A program made the position numbers and the translations under genes. Below the pieces are notes generated by a model. That model was not told the origin of the DNA and did not search any database. It worked only from the letters and a program-made list of their open reading frames with translations. A stretch of DNA of 7,703 nt from Alphaproteobacteria bacterium (lineage in GTDB: Bacteria > Pseudomonadota > Alphaproteobacteria > RS24): assembly GCA_029248825.1 (NCBI GenBank), contig JAQWIP010000169.1:1-7703 (forward strand). The letters are read 5' to 3'. Below are positions 1 to 6,565 of this stretch, piece after piece; positions within the stretch are counted from its first letter, which is position 1; every line of letters begins with the position of its first letter.

Positions 1-483
1 CATTGGCACATTGAATTTATTTCGCGAATTCACACGGTAAAGTCCATTGAAACATGTCTTATTGAGATAGATCAGTCGCGCCGCAAAACCGCACGCGAAG
101 CGAGGTTTAAAGCGATCGCGGACATGGTAATAGTATTCCTCGCAATGGCTTTTCTCATGTTGACGCAAAAGCCGAAGCAAGCGATCTGGGGTATCGCGAA
201 CCGCTAGCCAAGCCTTCACCAAATCTTCGTTTATGTCGGCTAATATGGCTTTGCCTAGAAGCCTTCCCTTAAATAAATGAAAAAACATGGCTCCACCGCC
301 CGCAAAAGGCTCTAAGTAGGTGCCAATATCTTGAGGCAAGAGCAGGTCAAGCTGTGGTAATAAAGATCGCTTTCCGCCTACCCATTTCAAAAAGGGTTTC
401 GGCGGATCAAGCTTATCCTCAAGTTCGAAAACATTATCTTCGGGTTTTTTATCTACCCACAATGAAACAGGCTTCTGGCGCAT
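1..483 (-). CDS. Dam/DpnII-class (D12) DNA adenine-N6 methyltransferase, 3' end beyond window
   Basis: The 161 visible codons encode the N-terminal part of an alpha-class adenine-N6 DNA methyltransferase, which transfers a methyl group from S-adenosylmethionine to adenine in a short DNA target. Seen: PFLKWVGGKR at residues 30-39 (motif X), LEPFAGGGAMFF at 57-68 (motif I, SAM binding), ADINEDL at 82-88 (motif II, acidic SAM contact), and LNKTCFNGLYRVNSRNKFNV at 140-159, a hallmark of Dam, M.DpnII and M.MboI relatives. The catalytic DPPY motif lies in the missing C-terminal part. ATG at 483 is the first in-frame ATG after a TAA 18 bases upstream; its ribosome site is weak. Residues 1-28 form a short extension ahead of motif X. 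GC is about 46% by hand count, well below the neighbours, which suggests transfer. Family assignment is firm; target GATC is inferred from family resemblance, since D12 enzymes also recognise other sites. Whether it is solitary or paired with a restriction enzyme cannot be seen. Confidence 0.93.
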   Translation of the reverse strand, partial: MRQKPVSLWVDKKPEDNVFELEDKLDPPKPFLKWVGGKRSLLPQLDLLLPQDIGTYLEPFAGGGAMFFHLFKGRLLGKAILADINEDLVKAWLAVRDTPDRLLRLLRQHEKSHCEEYYYHVRDRFKPRFACGFAARLIYLNKTCFNGLYRVNSRNKFNVPM

Positions 484-488
484 CTCTG

Positions 489-572
489 GTTTCCATTCTT
501 ATTATTACAGAAACCGTAGTGTGATCCGTCCATGCCTAAAAGTGGGTTAATTTCCGTAATTTTAATGGAAAC
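489..572. repeat. 9-bp inverted repeat in methyltransferase leader
   Basis: GTTTCCATT at 489-497 is the exact reverse complement of AATGGAAAC at 564-572, with 66 bases between. The arms flank the 19-bp box and a GATC site, just upstream of the methyltransferase start. It could be an operator pair or chance in AT-rich DNA. Confidence 0.3.
535..553 (-). repeat. 19-bp direct repeat, copy 1, upstream of the methyltransferase
   Basis: On the plus strand this reads cctaaaagtgggttaattt. It matches 933-951 in 18 of 19 positions and in the same orientation. In the direction of transcription it reads TTAA-N7-TTAG, one base from the CtrA full-site pattern TTAA-N7-TTAA known in Alphaproteobacteria. It lies 51 bases before the methyltransferase start codon. 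A regulatory role is inference. Confidence 0.5.
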
Positions 573-650
573 ACCTATTCTCAATTACCGGGAATAAGTT
601 CAAGAAGTGGCAGAAAATTCTAGCTACTTAAGCCTTGGCGCTCGAGATAT

Positions 651-908
651 CTAAAGCCGCCCAAACCGAACGCCCACGTCGGCTTCGCAGTCTTGGCAGC
701 GGAAATTATGGCCGCTCGTGCTGGGGCGGAACGAGCCGTCGGCGCTTTGTTTTAGCTCTGGTTGCGTCACCCGCCATGTCTGCGAATTGGCGTGCCAAAG
801 ACACACGCCATCTAACGTAATGGCAGAGGAAGCGCACACGGCGCAGCGAGGGCGTTGGCGATTTCTTACGATTTCCTTCGGCTGTCTTTTCTGAGTTTCT
901 AGTTTCAT
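651..908 (-). CDS. Putative small zinc-ribbon protein (85 aa)
   Basis: The 85-residue product has CAVC at residues 22-25 and CQDC near residue 72, a spacing that fits a four-cysteine zinc ribbon. Between them lies a W-x6-W segment (LWHANSQTW). The arrangement C-x2-C, W-x-x-x-x-Q-x-W, C-x2-C and a short acidic tail resembles small uncharacterised zinc-ribbon proteins common in bacteria and phages; that is recall of a pattern, not a database match. Codons in the second half have GC-rich third positions like a real gene. The start is uncertain: ATG at 908 has no clear Shine-Dalgarno sequence, and an overlapping frame with its own ATGs covers the same N-terminal stretch, so an ancestral frameshift is possible. 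It lies between der and the methyltransferase in the same direction. Function unknown; DNA, RNA or protein binding is possible. Confidence 0.5.
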   Translation of the reverse strand: MKLETQKRQPKEIVRNRQRPRCAVCASSAITLDGVCLWHANSQTWRVTQPELKQSADGSFRPSTSGHNFRCQDCEADVGVRFGRL

Positions 909-992
909 AAGACATAGAAGACAGCAACCCCCCCTAAAAGAGGGTTAATTTTAGATATTTTTTTGTAATTAACTTATCGCCAACCGAAAACC
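909..992. other. AT-rich gap between der and the zinc-ribbon gene
   Basis: This 84-bp gap marks the change from the GC-rich der operon to the AT-richer left block. It holds a run of seven C at 928-934, the second copy of the 19-bp box (933-951), and a 7-bp inverted repeat GTTAATT/AATTAAC (944-950 with 967-973) around an AT-only stretch. On the minus strand TTGGCG and AAATAT are 17 bases apart, a weak promoter candidate for the zinc-ribbon gene. No convincing terminator for der is visible. Confidence 0.4.
933..951 (-). repeat. 19-bp direct repeat, copy 2, upstream of the zinc-ribbon gene
   Basis: On the plus strand this reads cctaaaagagggttaattt. It differs from the copy at 535-553 at one base and has the same orientation. 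In the direction of transcription it again reads TTAA-N7-TTAG. It ends 24 bases before the proposed start codon of the zinc-ribbon gene, so both left-block genes carry the box in their leaders. Confidence 0.5.
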
Positions 993-2420
993 CTAGCGGT
1001 CTTCATAAGGGTTTTTGCCCTTGCGAACAAAAATACGCAATGGCACGCCGTCCAAAGAAAACGTATCGCGCAGACTATTCGCCAGATACCGCTGATAGCT
1101 CTCTGGCACCGCATGGCCGCGACTGGAAAACGTCACAAAAGTGGGCGGGCGCGCTTTGGCTTGCGTGATATAGCGCAGACGCACAGGCCGACCCTTATCG
1201 GCAGGCGGCGGATGGCGGTCGATGACATCGCCCAGCCATTTGTTCAATTTCGCCGTGCCAATGCGCGCGTTCCAAATCTCATATTGCTTTTGCACCGCTG
1301 GCATCAATTGCTCGACGCCCTTGCCCGTTTGCGCCGACATCATAATCACCGGCACCCCGCGCAGGCGCGGCATGGTGCGCAGCAGCGCATCATTAATGGT
1401 TTGGCGCACTTCTTTGCGGTCGAGTTTCAAATCCCATTTATTGATACCCACCACCAGCGCACGGCCTTCGCGCTCAATCAAATCGGCCAGCTGAATATCT
1501 TGCTTATCAAATGGCGTCGTCGCATCGACCAAAAGCACCACCACTTCGGCAAATTTCACCGCGCGTAAGCCATCCGCCACAGAAAGCTTTTCCAGCTTCT
1601 CGGTAACCCGAGATTTGCGCCGCACACCAGCCGTATCCCACAGCGTAATCGGGCGCGCGCCATTGGGCGCTTGGTCGCTTTCCCATGTCCAATTGACCGA
1701 AATACTATCGCGCGTAACGCCCGCCTCTGGCCCCGTCAGCAGACGGTCTTGGCCTAGAATATAGTTAATTAAAGTCGATTTACCCGCATTCGGACGCCCC
1801 AAAATAGCCACCCTTAGCGGCTTGTCGGGGTCATCTTCAAACGGCATATCGGGGTCGAAATCGGCGTCCTCGTCTTCGTCTTCCGCATCGACATAGTCGC
1901 CTTTATGCGCTTCGGCATGGGCGTCCATCGCATCGCGCACTTTGGTATATAAATCATCCGTGCCGTGGCCGTGTTCGGCCGAGAGCGCAATCGGCTCGCC
2001 TAGCCCCAAACTATACATCTCGTTCAGCCCCGTCTCGGCCGCTTTGCTTTCCGATTTATTGCCGGCCAAAATAACCGGCACATCGGCCTTGTGCAAAAGC
2101 CGCGCGAACAGCTCGTCTTCGGGCAGCAGGCCAACGCGGGCATCGGTGAGCATCAGCACCATATCGGCCTCGCCAATGGCGGCCTCGGTTTGGGCGCGCA
2201 TACGCGCTTCTAGCGAGCCGGTTTTACCCTCTTCAAAACCCGCCGTGTCGACAATTTGAAACCGCAAATCGCCGAGCCGCGCATCGCCAAAACGGCGGTC
2301 GCGCGTAACCCCTGGCTGGTCATCGACCAAGGCCAATTTGCGCCCGACGAGGCGGTTGAACAGGGTCGATTTACCCACATTGGGTCGCCCCACAATGGCG
2401 AGAACAAATGGCGCGATCAT
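993..2420 (-). CDS. der: Ribosome-assembly GTPase Der (EngA)
   Basis: Der is an essential cytoplasmic GTPase with two tandem G domains and a C-terminal KH-like domain; it binds and hydrolyses GTP during maturation of the 50S subunit. Seen: first G domain with GRPNVGKS (11-18), DTAG (58-61) and NKSE (121-124); second with GRPNAGKS (208-215), DTAG (262-265), NKWD (327-330) and SAQTG (362-366); KH-like domain about 380-470 ending in the basic stretch FVRKGKNPYEDR. The length of 475 residues is usual for the family. The first domain has NKSE rather than NKxD at G4, a known variant. Residues 175-200 form a very acidic linker between the G domains, as in other Alphaproteobacteria. The start is fixed by AGGAG six bases upstream of ATG, overlapping the stop of bamB. 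It is the last gene of the panB-TPR-bamB-der operon. Confidence 0.98.
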   Translation of the reverse strand: MIAPFVLAIVGRPNVGKSTLFNRLVGRKLALVDDQPGVTRDRRFGDARLGDLRFQIVDTAGFEEGKTGSLEARMRAQTEAAIGEADMVLMLTDARVGLLPEDELFARLLHKADVPVILAGNKSESKAAETGLNEMYSLGLGEPIALSAEHGHGTDDLYTKVRDAMDAHAEAHKGDYVDAEDEDEDADFDPDMPFEDDPDKPLRVAILGRPNAGKSTLINYILGQDRLLTGPEAGVTRDSISVNWTWESDQAPNGARPITLWDTAGVRRKSRVTEKLEKLSVADGLRAVKFAEVVVLLVDATTPFDKQDIQLADLIEREGRALVVGINKWDLKLDRKEVRQTINDALLRTMPRLRGVPVIMMSAQTGKGVEQLMPAVQKQYEIWNARIGTAKLNKWLGDVIDRHPPPADKGRPVRLRYITQAKARPPTFVTFSSRGHAVPESYQRYLANSLRDTFSLDGVPLRIFVRKGKNPYEDR

Positions 2421-2426
2421 AGCGCG

Positions 2427-2431
2427 CTCCT
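2427..2431 (-). promoter_or_regulatory. Ribosome binding site of der, overlapping the bamB stop
   Basis: AGGAG is read six bases before the der ATG and shares bases with the bamB TAG (2430-2432). This arrangement favours translational coupling of der to bamB and fixes the der start. Confidence 0.8.
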
Positions 2432-3803
2432 ATTTACGGGCAATGAGGCTGCCCTCATCGCTCAACACATACAAAATACCGTCGGCAATCACGGGCGGCA
2501 TACTCACCGGATCGTCAATGTCGAGAAACTCGTTCACTTCCCCATTGGTCGGGTCGACGCTGACCAAGCGGCCATCGGAGGAAGCGAGAATAATTTTTCC
2601 GCTGCCCAAAACCGGCCCCGCCCACCGAATGCGGTCAGAGCGTTTGTCTGCATTTTTATAGGCTGGCAAATTAGCAATCCAACGCACCCGCCCCTGCTCG
2701 CGCGAGAGGCTGACCAATTCGCCGTCCAGCGACATAATCAAAACATAATCGCCCATAGCCCAAGGCGTCTCAATGGAGCCGACATCGGCCGTCCACACGC
2801 GCTCGCCACTGCGTAAATCAATCGCTGCCGTGCGACCACCATGGCTGGTCACATAAACCCGGCCGCGGTCGATGACGGGGCGTCCCACAATGGCGTTCAA
2901 TTGCGACAGCGGCGTAATTTGCGTGGCGCGGCTGGTCAGCGTTTCGCTCCACGCCTCTTGCCCGTTCACCGGGCTGAGCGCCACCACTTCGCCAGAGTTA
3001 AAGCCTGCCACAACCACTTGCTCATTCACCGCAACGCTGGTCGCGCCGACAATCGTCGCGGCTTCTTTAATCGCCAAATGTTCCCAAATACGCGTGCCGT
3101 CCTCGGCGTTGAAAGCTTGCAGACGGCTGTCTTGCGAGGCCACATAAATGCGCCCATTGCTATAGGTCGGCGCATTGGAAAACGGCACGAGGTTTTGCAC
3201 CCGCCAAATAATGTCGCCGGTCGTCGCATTCAATGACACCACTTCGCCAAAACCTGTGGTGACGAAAAGGCGCCCCCCCGCATAAGCCACGCCGCCGCCA
3301 AACCCATCGCGCACGCGGGCGGATTTTTCTTTGCGGCTGAAAAACCGGGTCAGGCTAAAATTGCGTTCGGTAAATTGCGCCAGCACAGATTGCGTCCACA
3401 CGGGCGCGCCGGTTTTGGCATCTACGGCCACCACATTTAAATCGGTTCCCAGCGCAAACACTTTGCCATCGGCCACCACGGGCGGCGCTTTTAAGACGCT
3501 CAGGCTGGCCTTGCCGCGCACCATATCGACTTTAAAGCCCTCGCCCAAGCCATCTAGCTCGAGGTGATAGGCGGCATTGCTGGCAAAACCGCCCGCATTG
3601 GCCCAAGCGGAATTGCGAAAGGCCGGCACAATACGCACCTCTTGGTCGCGCAGGCGCGGGTCTTCGCGCAACGTGGTCTCAAAGTTTAAAACCGAAATGC
3701 GGTCGCCGTCGAATTTCGCTTTCTCGCCATCGCCGCCACACGCCACCAGCGCACTGGCCAAAACAGTGGAAAAGAATACAGAGCGGAGAGAGCGCAACGG
3801 CAT
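2430..3803 (-). CDS. bamB: Outer-membrane assembly lipoprotein BamB (PQQ-like beta-propeller)
   Basis: BamB is a periplasm-facing lipoprotein of the BAM complex, which inserts beta-barrel proteins into the outer membrane. Seen: an N-terminal signal peptide with a lipobox LVAC ending at Cys22, followed by Gly-Gly; then propeller repeats with the recurring pattern of a hydrophobic strand, a turn of D/N-x-x-x-G and a tryptophan, with W at about 136, 200, 240, 285, 337 and 375, plus a degenerate last repeat near 411-424. The 457 residues are longer than E. coli BamB (about 390). The extra length includes residues 45-105 before the first clear repeat and an insertion rich in basic residues near 145-165, common in alphaproteobacterial members. 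ATG at 3803 follows the TPR gene by 11 bp, with a weak TAGGG upstream. Gene context next to der is conserved widely. The name rests on fold, lipobox and context. Confidence 0.92.
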   Translation of the reverse strand: MPLRSLRSVFFSTVLASALVACGGDGEKAKFDGDRISVLNFETTLREDPRLRDQEVRIVPAFRNSAWANAGGFASNAAYHLELDGLGEGFKVDMVRGKASLSVLKAPPVVADGKVFALGTDLNVVAVDAKTGAPVWTQSVLAQFTERNFSLTRFFSRKEKSARVRDGFGGGVAYAGGRLFVTTGFGEVVSLNATTGDIIWRVQNLVPFSNAPTYSNGRIYVASQDSRLQAFNAEDGTRIWEHLAIKEAATIVGATSVAVNEQVVVAGFNSGEVVALSPVNGQEAWSETLTSRATQITPLSQLNAIVGRPVIDRGRVYVTSHGGRTAAIDLRSGERVWTADVGSIETPWAMGDYVLIMSLDGELVSLSREQGRVRWIANLPAYKNADKRSDRIRWAGPVLGSGKIILASSDGRLVSVDPTNGEVNEFLDIDDPVSMPPVIADGILYVLSDEGSLIARK

Positions 3804-3814
3804 GAGAAAATACC

Positions 3815-4528
3815 CTATTTCTTGGCTTTGGAGGCAGCTGGTATATTGGCGACAGGCGGGGTCAGCGCGCCGGATAGGCTTTCCAGCATAATGCTGGCGC
3901 GTTCGCGTGTCAGCGAGGTCACCCGCGCATCGCCGATTTGCGCTTTAAACAATTCGCGCGCCTTGAGCGGTTTATCATAGCTCATATAGGCCAGCGCCAT
4001 CGTCTCGCGCGCCATCGGTTGCAGACCATTGTCATCATCGAGCAAATCTTCCAAGCGCATTTCGATGGTTTCGAGGCCAGCTTGGCTATCCAGCAAAACA
4101 ATCGCCGCCTGCAATTTGGCCAAATCGCGCAGGCTGTCTGGCAGGCTCGAATTCGTCGCCAGCCCATCAAAACCCGCCACAGCCGCCCCGGCCGAAGCCG
4201 AATTGGTTTGGCTTTGCTCGGCATGCGCCAAAGCGGCGGTGAATTGTGCCAAAGCGCCATAGCCATTGTCTTCGGCGGCGGCAAAAGCCTCCAGCGGCGC
4301 GATTTTTTCTTGCGTGTCCAATTCGGCCAAGCTTTCCAGCAGCGCGTCATAGCGTTGGGAGGCGGCTTCTTCGAGGCCGCGCACATAATTAGATCCGATA
4401 ATCACCGTGGCAACCAGCAGCACAATGGCCACAGCCGCACCGATGACATAGCGGCCATATTTGCTCCAGGCTGCGCCCATATTATCGCGGCGCAATTCGG
4501 CGCTTACTTCGTCAAAAATGTCACTCAC
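3815..4528 (-). CDS. YfgM-like membrane-anchored tetratricopeptide protein
   Basis: The 237-residue product has a short cytoplasmic N-terminus (MSDIFDEVSAELRRDN), one hydrophobic segment at about 27-46, and a helical periplasmic domain built of TPR-like helix pairs (about 50-220), ending in a Pro/Ala/Lys tail. This matches the TPR_21 / YfgM-like family found next to bamB and der. E. coli YfgM acts as an ancillary factor at the SecYEG translocon and contacts periplasmic chaperones; a similar role here is inferred. The gene starts with GTG at 4528, supported by GGAG at 4536-4539 seven bases upstream and by the conserved N-terminal sequence beginning MSDIF. It sits 41 bp after panB and 11 bp before bamB, within the same operon. 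Confidence 0.88.
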   Translation of the reverse strand: MSDIFDEVSAELRRDNMGAAWSKYGRYVIGAAVAIVLLVATVIIGSNYVRGLEEAASQRYDALLESLAELDTQEKIAPLEAFAAAEDNGYGALAQFTAALAHAEQSQTNSASAGAAVAGFDGLATNSSLPDSLRDLAKLQAAIVLLDSQAGLETIEMRLEDLLDDDNGLQPMARETMALAYMSYDKPLKARELFKAQIGDARVTSLTRERASIMLESLSGALTPPVANIPAASKAKK

Positions 4529-4535
4529 TGTGTGT

Positions 4536-4539
4536 CTCC
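4536..4539 (-). promoter_or_regulatory. Ribosome binding site deciding the GTG start of the TPR gene
   Basis: GGAG is read seven bases before GTG (4528-4526). No in-frame ATG gives the conserved MSDIF N-terminus, so this site supports the unusual start codon. Confidence 0.6.
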
Positions 4540-4569
4540 GGCTGGCGTTTGGGTCATGGACGTTGCGTC

Positions 4570-5400
4570 CTAATCTTTATTGGTAACTTTCATAGCATAA
4601 GTATGCTGCGCTTCGGGAAATTTCCGCTCGCGAACATCATTGGCATAGCTCTCCGCCGCCGTGGCGATTTGCTGGCCGAGAGTGGCGAACTCTTTGACGA
4701 ATTTCGGCACGCTTGGCGATAGTCCCAACATATCTTCGGTCACGAGAATCTGCCCATCGCAGCCCGCCGAAGCCCCAATGCCAATGGTTGGCGTATCGAT
4801 GGCGGCTGAAATCTTATCGGCCAACTCGGCGGCGATGCCCTCCAAAACGATGGAAAAAGCGCCGGCCTCGGCCAGAGCTTTGGCGTCTCTTTCGAGTTGT
4901 GGCCATTGGTCTTTGGTGCGGCCTTGGGTTTTAAACCCGCCCATGACGTTCACATTTTGCGGTGTCAGGCCGATATGCCCCATCACCGGAATGCCGCGTT
5001 GGGTGAGATGCGCCACGGTTTCTGCCATGCGCTCGCCGCCCTCTAGTTTGACCGCTTGGCAGCCGGTTTCTTTCATCGTGCGGGCGGCATTGTGAAACGC
5101 TTGTGCTGGGCTTTCCTCATAGGTGCCAAATGGCAAATCGACCACCACAAGGGCTTGCGACGAGCCGCGCACCACGGCGGCGCCATGGGCAATCATCATA
5201 TCCAGCGTCACGCCCAGCGTGTTTTCCATGCCATACATAACCATGCCGAGGCTATCGCCGACCAAAAGCAAATCAACATGCGGGTCGATGAGCGCCGCCG
5301 TATGGGCGTGATAAGAGGTCAGGCAGACAATCGGCTGCTGTTTTTTGCGCGCCATAAGCTCGGGCACGGTGATGCGTTGGATGCGCTTTTGAACAGACAT
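4570..5400 (-). CDS. panB: 3-methyl-2-oxobutanoate hydroxymethyltransferase (PanB)
   Basis: PanB transfers a hydroxymethyl group from 5,10-methylenetetrahydrofolate to 3-methyl-2-oxobutanoate, giving ketopantoate, the first committed step of pantothenate and so coenzyme A synthesis; it acts in the cytoplasm. Seen: a complete 276-residue TIM-barrel protein with CLTSYHAHTA (26-35), VGDSLGMV (47-54), VDLPFGTYE (87-95), KLEGG (118-122), GHIGLTPQ (141-148) and VLEGI (185-189). By comparison with E. coli PanB, Asp49, Asp88 and Glu120 would bind the metal ion and Glu187 would be the catalytic base; all are present. The N-terminus MSVQKRIQRITVPEL is typical. ATG at 5400 has a modest AGAGAA upstream. 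It is the first gene of the operon; its coupling to envelope and ribosome genes is a conserved order, not a shared pathway. No panC is in the window. Confidence 0.97.
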   Translation of the reverse strand: MSVQKRIQRITVPELMARKKQQPIVCLTSYHAHTAALIDPHVDLLLVGDSLGMVMYGMENTLGVTLDMMIAHGAAVVRGSSQALVVVDLPFGTYEESPAQAFHNAARTMKETGCQAVKLEGGERMAETVAHLTQRGIPVMGHIGLTPQNVNVMGGFKTQGRTKDQWPQLERDAKALAEAGAFSIVLEGIAAELADKISAAIDTPTIGIGASAGCDGQILVTEDMLGLSPSVPKFVKEFATLGQQIATAAESYANDVRERKFPEAQHTYAMKVTNKD

Positions 5401-5444
5401 AAGGTTCTCTATAAATCAGGGTCAAATGGCTTTAACTGTCGCGG

Positions 5445-5473
5445 AAACTAGCCGAAATAAAGCCAAAGCGCAA
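5445..5473 (-). promoter_or_regulatory. Candidate promoter of the panB operon
   Basis: On the minus strand TTGCGC (5473-5468) and TAGTTT (5450-5445) are separated by 17 bases, a fit to the alphaproteobacterial housekeeping pattern TTGnnn-N17-TAnnnT. The expected transcript start is about 30-40 bases before the panB ATG. It lies in the only sizeable gap (152 bp) before the panB-TPR-bamB-der operon. It is a motif match only. Confidence 0.45.
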
Positions 5474-5478
5474 TTGCG
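5469..5478. repeat. 10-bp perfect palindrome at the panB -35 region
   Basis: CGCAATTGCG is a perfect palindrome and overlaps the proposed -35 hexamer of panB. It could be an operator or a chance palindrome. Confidence 0.3.
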
Positions 5479-5552
5479 TTTGAGGCCACAAAATTTGCCC
5501 TAATCATCGTTGTGCAGCGCCATCCATCAAAACAAGGAACAGAGTGGCAGCG

Positions 5553-5999
5553 TCATGCGATTTCATCCGCTTGAATGGCCAGAAACCCTTGCCAGACGGC
5601 ATCCATTTGCGGCAACCATTTGGTCAGCAAAGGCGTGGTGGCCTCTGCCTCGCTCGCCCCTTTTGTCAGGGTTAAATATTGAAACATAAAAGCCGAAACC
5701 CGCGCGTTGACTTGGCAATGCACCAGAATTTTACGCCCCTCCAGCGCCTCCATCAGACGACAAAATTGGCGCAAATGCTCGGCTGTGGGCGCGTCAAACG
5801 GGACCGGCATATGCAGATAGCTCATGCCCTGGGCGCTCACCAATTGGCCTTCCTCGGCAATCGCATCGTCGCTATCGGCCATCGCCAGATTGACCACCAC
5901 CTCATAACCCTCGCCTGCCAGAAGCGCGAAATCTTCCGCCCTCGGCTGGCCAGACGTGCCAATCATCGGCGTCAGGAGATGGAAATTTTTCAACGGCAT
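5553..5999 (-). CDS. Protein-tyrosine-phosphatase superfamily protein with a C-x4-R loop
   Basis: The 148-residue product resembles small bacterial dual-specificity-like phosphatases. Seen: GTSGQPRAEDFALLAGEGYE (14-33), VVNLA (35-39), MPVPFDAPT (64-72) with Asp69 in the place of the general acid, and VHCQVNARVSAF (93-104) as the likely P-loop. Cys95 would be the nucleophile and Arg100 the phosphate-binding arginine, but only four residues separate them, not the canonical five. From memory this HC-x-x-N-x-R-V-S-A-F form recurs in a proteobacterial subfamily, so it is unlikely to be a reading error. Substrate unknown. ATG at 5999 is chosen over a TTG ten codons upstream because AAAGGGG lies just before it at 6004-6010. 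It follows ytoQ by 54 bp in the same direction. Loss of catalysis is possible. Confidence 0.82.
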   Translation of the reverse strand: MPLKNFHLLTPMIGTSGQPRAEDFALLAGEGYEVVVNLAMADSDDAIAEEGQLVSAQGMSYLHMPVPFDAPTAEHLRQFCRLMEALEGRKILVHCQVNARVSAFMFQYLTLTKGASEAEATTPLLTKWLPQMDAVWQGFLAIQADEIA

Positions 6000-6053
6000 G
6001 AGACCCCTTTTGGTTTTTATTGGAGACAATCAGCGCCCTCAAGCGCGCAGCCT

Positions 6054-6497
6054 CTAGTCTTGCGTCAGCACGTAAGTGAGCAGTTCCACCACTTGCTCGG
6101 GCGATGTCGCCCAAGCCATGGCGGCGGCGTCGACTTCTTTTAACGGATGGATGATGTCCTCATCGTGCAGCGTGATGTAAGGCGTGCCGAGCGCGGCGCA
6201 ATAGCCCGCATCGAAGGCGGCGTTCCACTGTTTGTATTTATCGCCAAAGCGCACCACCGCGACATCGCATTGCTCGAGATGGGTTTTAATGCGGATGGCA
6301 TTTACTTTGGCCGATTTATGGTCGCGCCAAAATTGAATATCTTCGGCGCCCAAAAAGTCGCCCGCCGCATCGCTGGCTTCATGGTTGGTAACCGCAGAGG
6401 TAAAGGTCACATCGAGATTTTGCTTGGCACAGCCTTGCTCAATCTGGTCGCGCCAGTCGGTGTGAATTTCGCCCGATAGATAAACAGTCATCGTCAT
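6054..6497 (-). CDS. ytoQ: YtoQ family protein (nucleoside 2-deoxyribosyltransferase-like)
   Basis: The 147-residue product matches the YtoQ family across its length: VYLSGEIHTDWR (5-16), NHEASD (38-43), the region 63-104 with KVNAIRIKTHLEQCDVAVVR and FGDKYKQWNAAFDAGYCAALG, and HPLKE (117-121). The family has the fold of nucleoside 2-deoxyribosyltransferases, enzymes that exchange or hydrolyse the base of deoxynucleosides, but to my knowledge its reaction is not established. The start is most likely ATG at 6497, or ATG at 6491 two codons on; an ATG at 6536 would add 13 residues with no counterpart in YtoQ. GTGGGA lies about ten bases before 6497. It lies between ppnP and the phosphatase, both in the same direction, which hints at nucleoside metabolism. 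Confidence 0.9.
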   Translation of the reverse strand: MTMTVYLSGEIHTDWRDQIEQGCAKQNLDVTFTSAVTNHEASDAAGDFLGAEDIQFWRDHKSAKVNAIRIKTHLEQCDVAVVRFGDKYKQWNAAFDAGYCAALGTPYITLHDEDIIHPLKEVDAAAMAWATSPEQVVELLTYVLTQD

Positions 6498-6565
6498 AAA
6501 TAAGTCCCACTTTGTTGGCAAGCCGCCTGAAACCAAGCGGACGAACAGCTGATAAATTCGCTTAA

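Larger units (their letters stand above)
484..650. other. AT-rich leader of the methyltransferase gene, no gene seen
   Basis: This gap separates the methyltransferase start from the end of the small zinc-ribbon gene. It is AT-rich and holds no convincing reading frame. It contains one copy of a 19-bp box (535-553), a 9-bp inverted repeat (489-497 with 564-572) and one GATC (523-526). A TTGAAC hexamer at 596-601 on the minus strand could be a -35 element, but I find no good -10 at the right distance. No rho-independent terminator is evident after the zinc-ribbon gene. Confidence 0.5.

Noticed and set aside
175..200. CRISPR array, tRNA or insertion sequence anywhere in the window
   Set aside because: I looked for regularly spaced repeats, cloverleaf arms with CCA, transposase motifs and terminal inverted repeats, and found none; the interval given is only a placeholder for a whole-window negative.
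706..927. Alternative minus-strand frame overlapping the zinc-ribbon gene
   Set aside because: It lacks the paired cysteines and ends in an Arg-rich, gene-unlike stretch. Its N-terminal part might belong to the true protein through a frameshift, as noted there.
928..950. AACCC/GGGTT stem as a terminator
   Set aside because: The stem is short, the loop is long, and no T-run follows on the minus strand, the only strand with genes.
1006..1021. AAGGG/CCCTT hairpin near the end of der
   Set aside because: It lies within conserved der codons (KGKNP) and has no U-tract, so it is not a terminator.
1113..1568. Plus-strand open frame opposite der
   Set aside because: It is antisense to a certain gene, lacks a recognisable domain and has the His/Arg-rich composition of a shadow frame.
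2256..2816. Plus-strand open frame of 186 codons across the der-bamB junction
   Set aside because: It runs antisense through two secure genes, with no ribosome site and no family resemblance.
4526..4558. Ten-codon frame MTQTPAGDTQ between panB and the TPR gene
   Set aside because: Its stop overlaps the GTG start of the TPR gene, which could allow coupling, but it has no ribosome site or known counterpart.
3938..4573. Plus-strand open frame of 211 codons opposite the TPR gene
   Set aside because: Long only because the opposite gene is GC-rich and lacks stops; its sequence is low-complexity antisense.
6498..6536. Longer ytoQ start at 6536
   Set aside because: It adds 13 residues with no match to YtoQ proteins, while ATG 6497 has a nearby GTGGGA.
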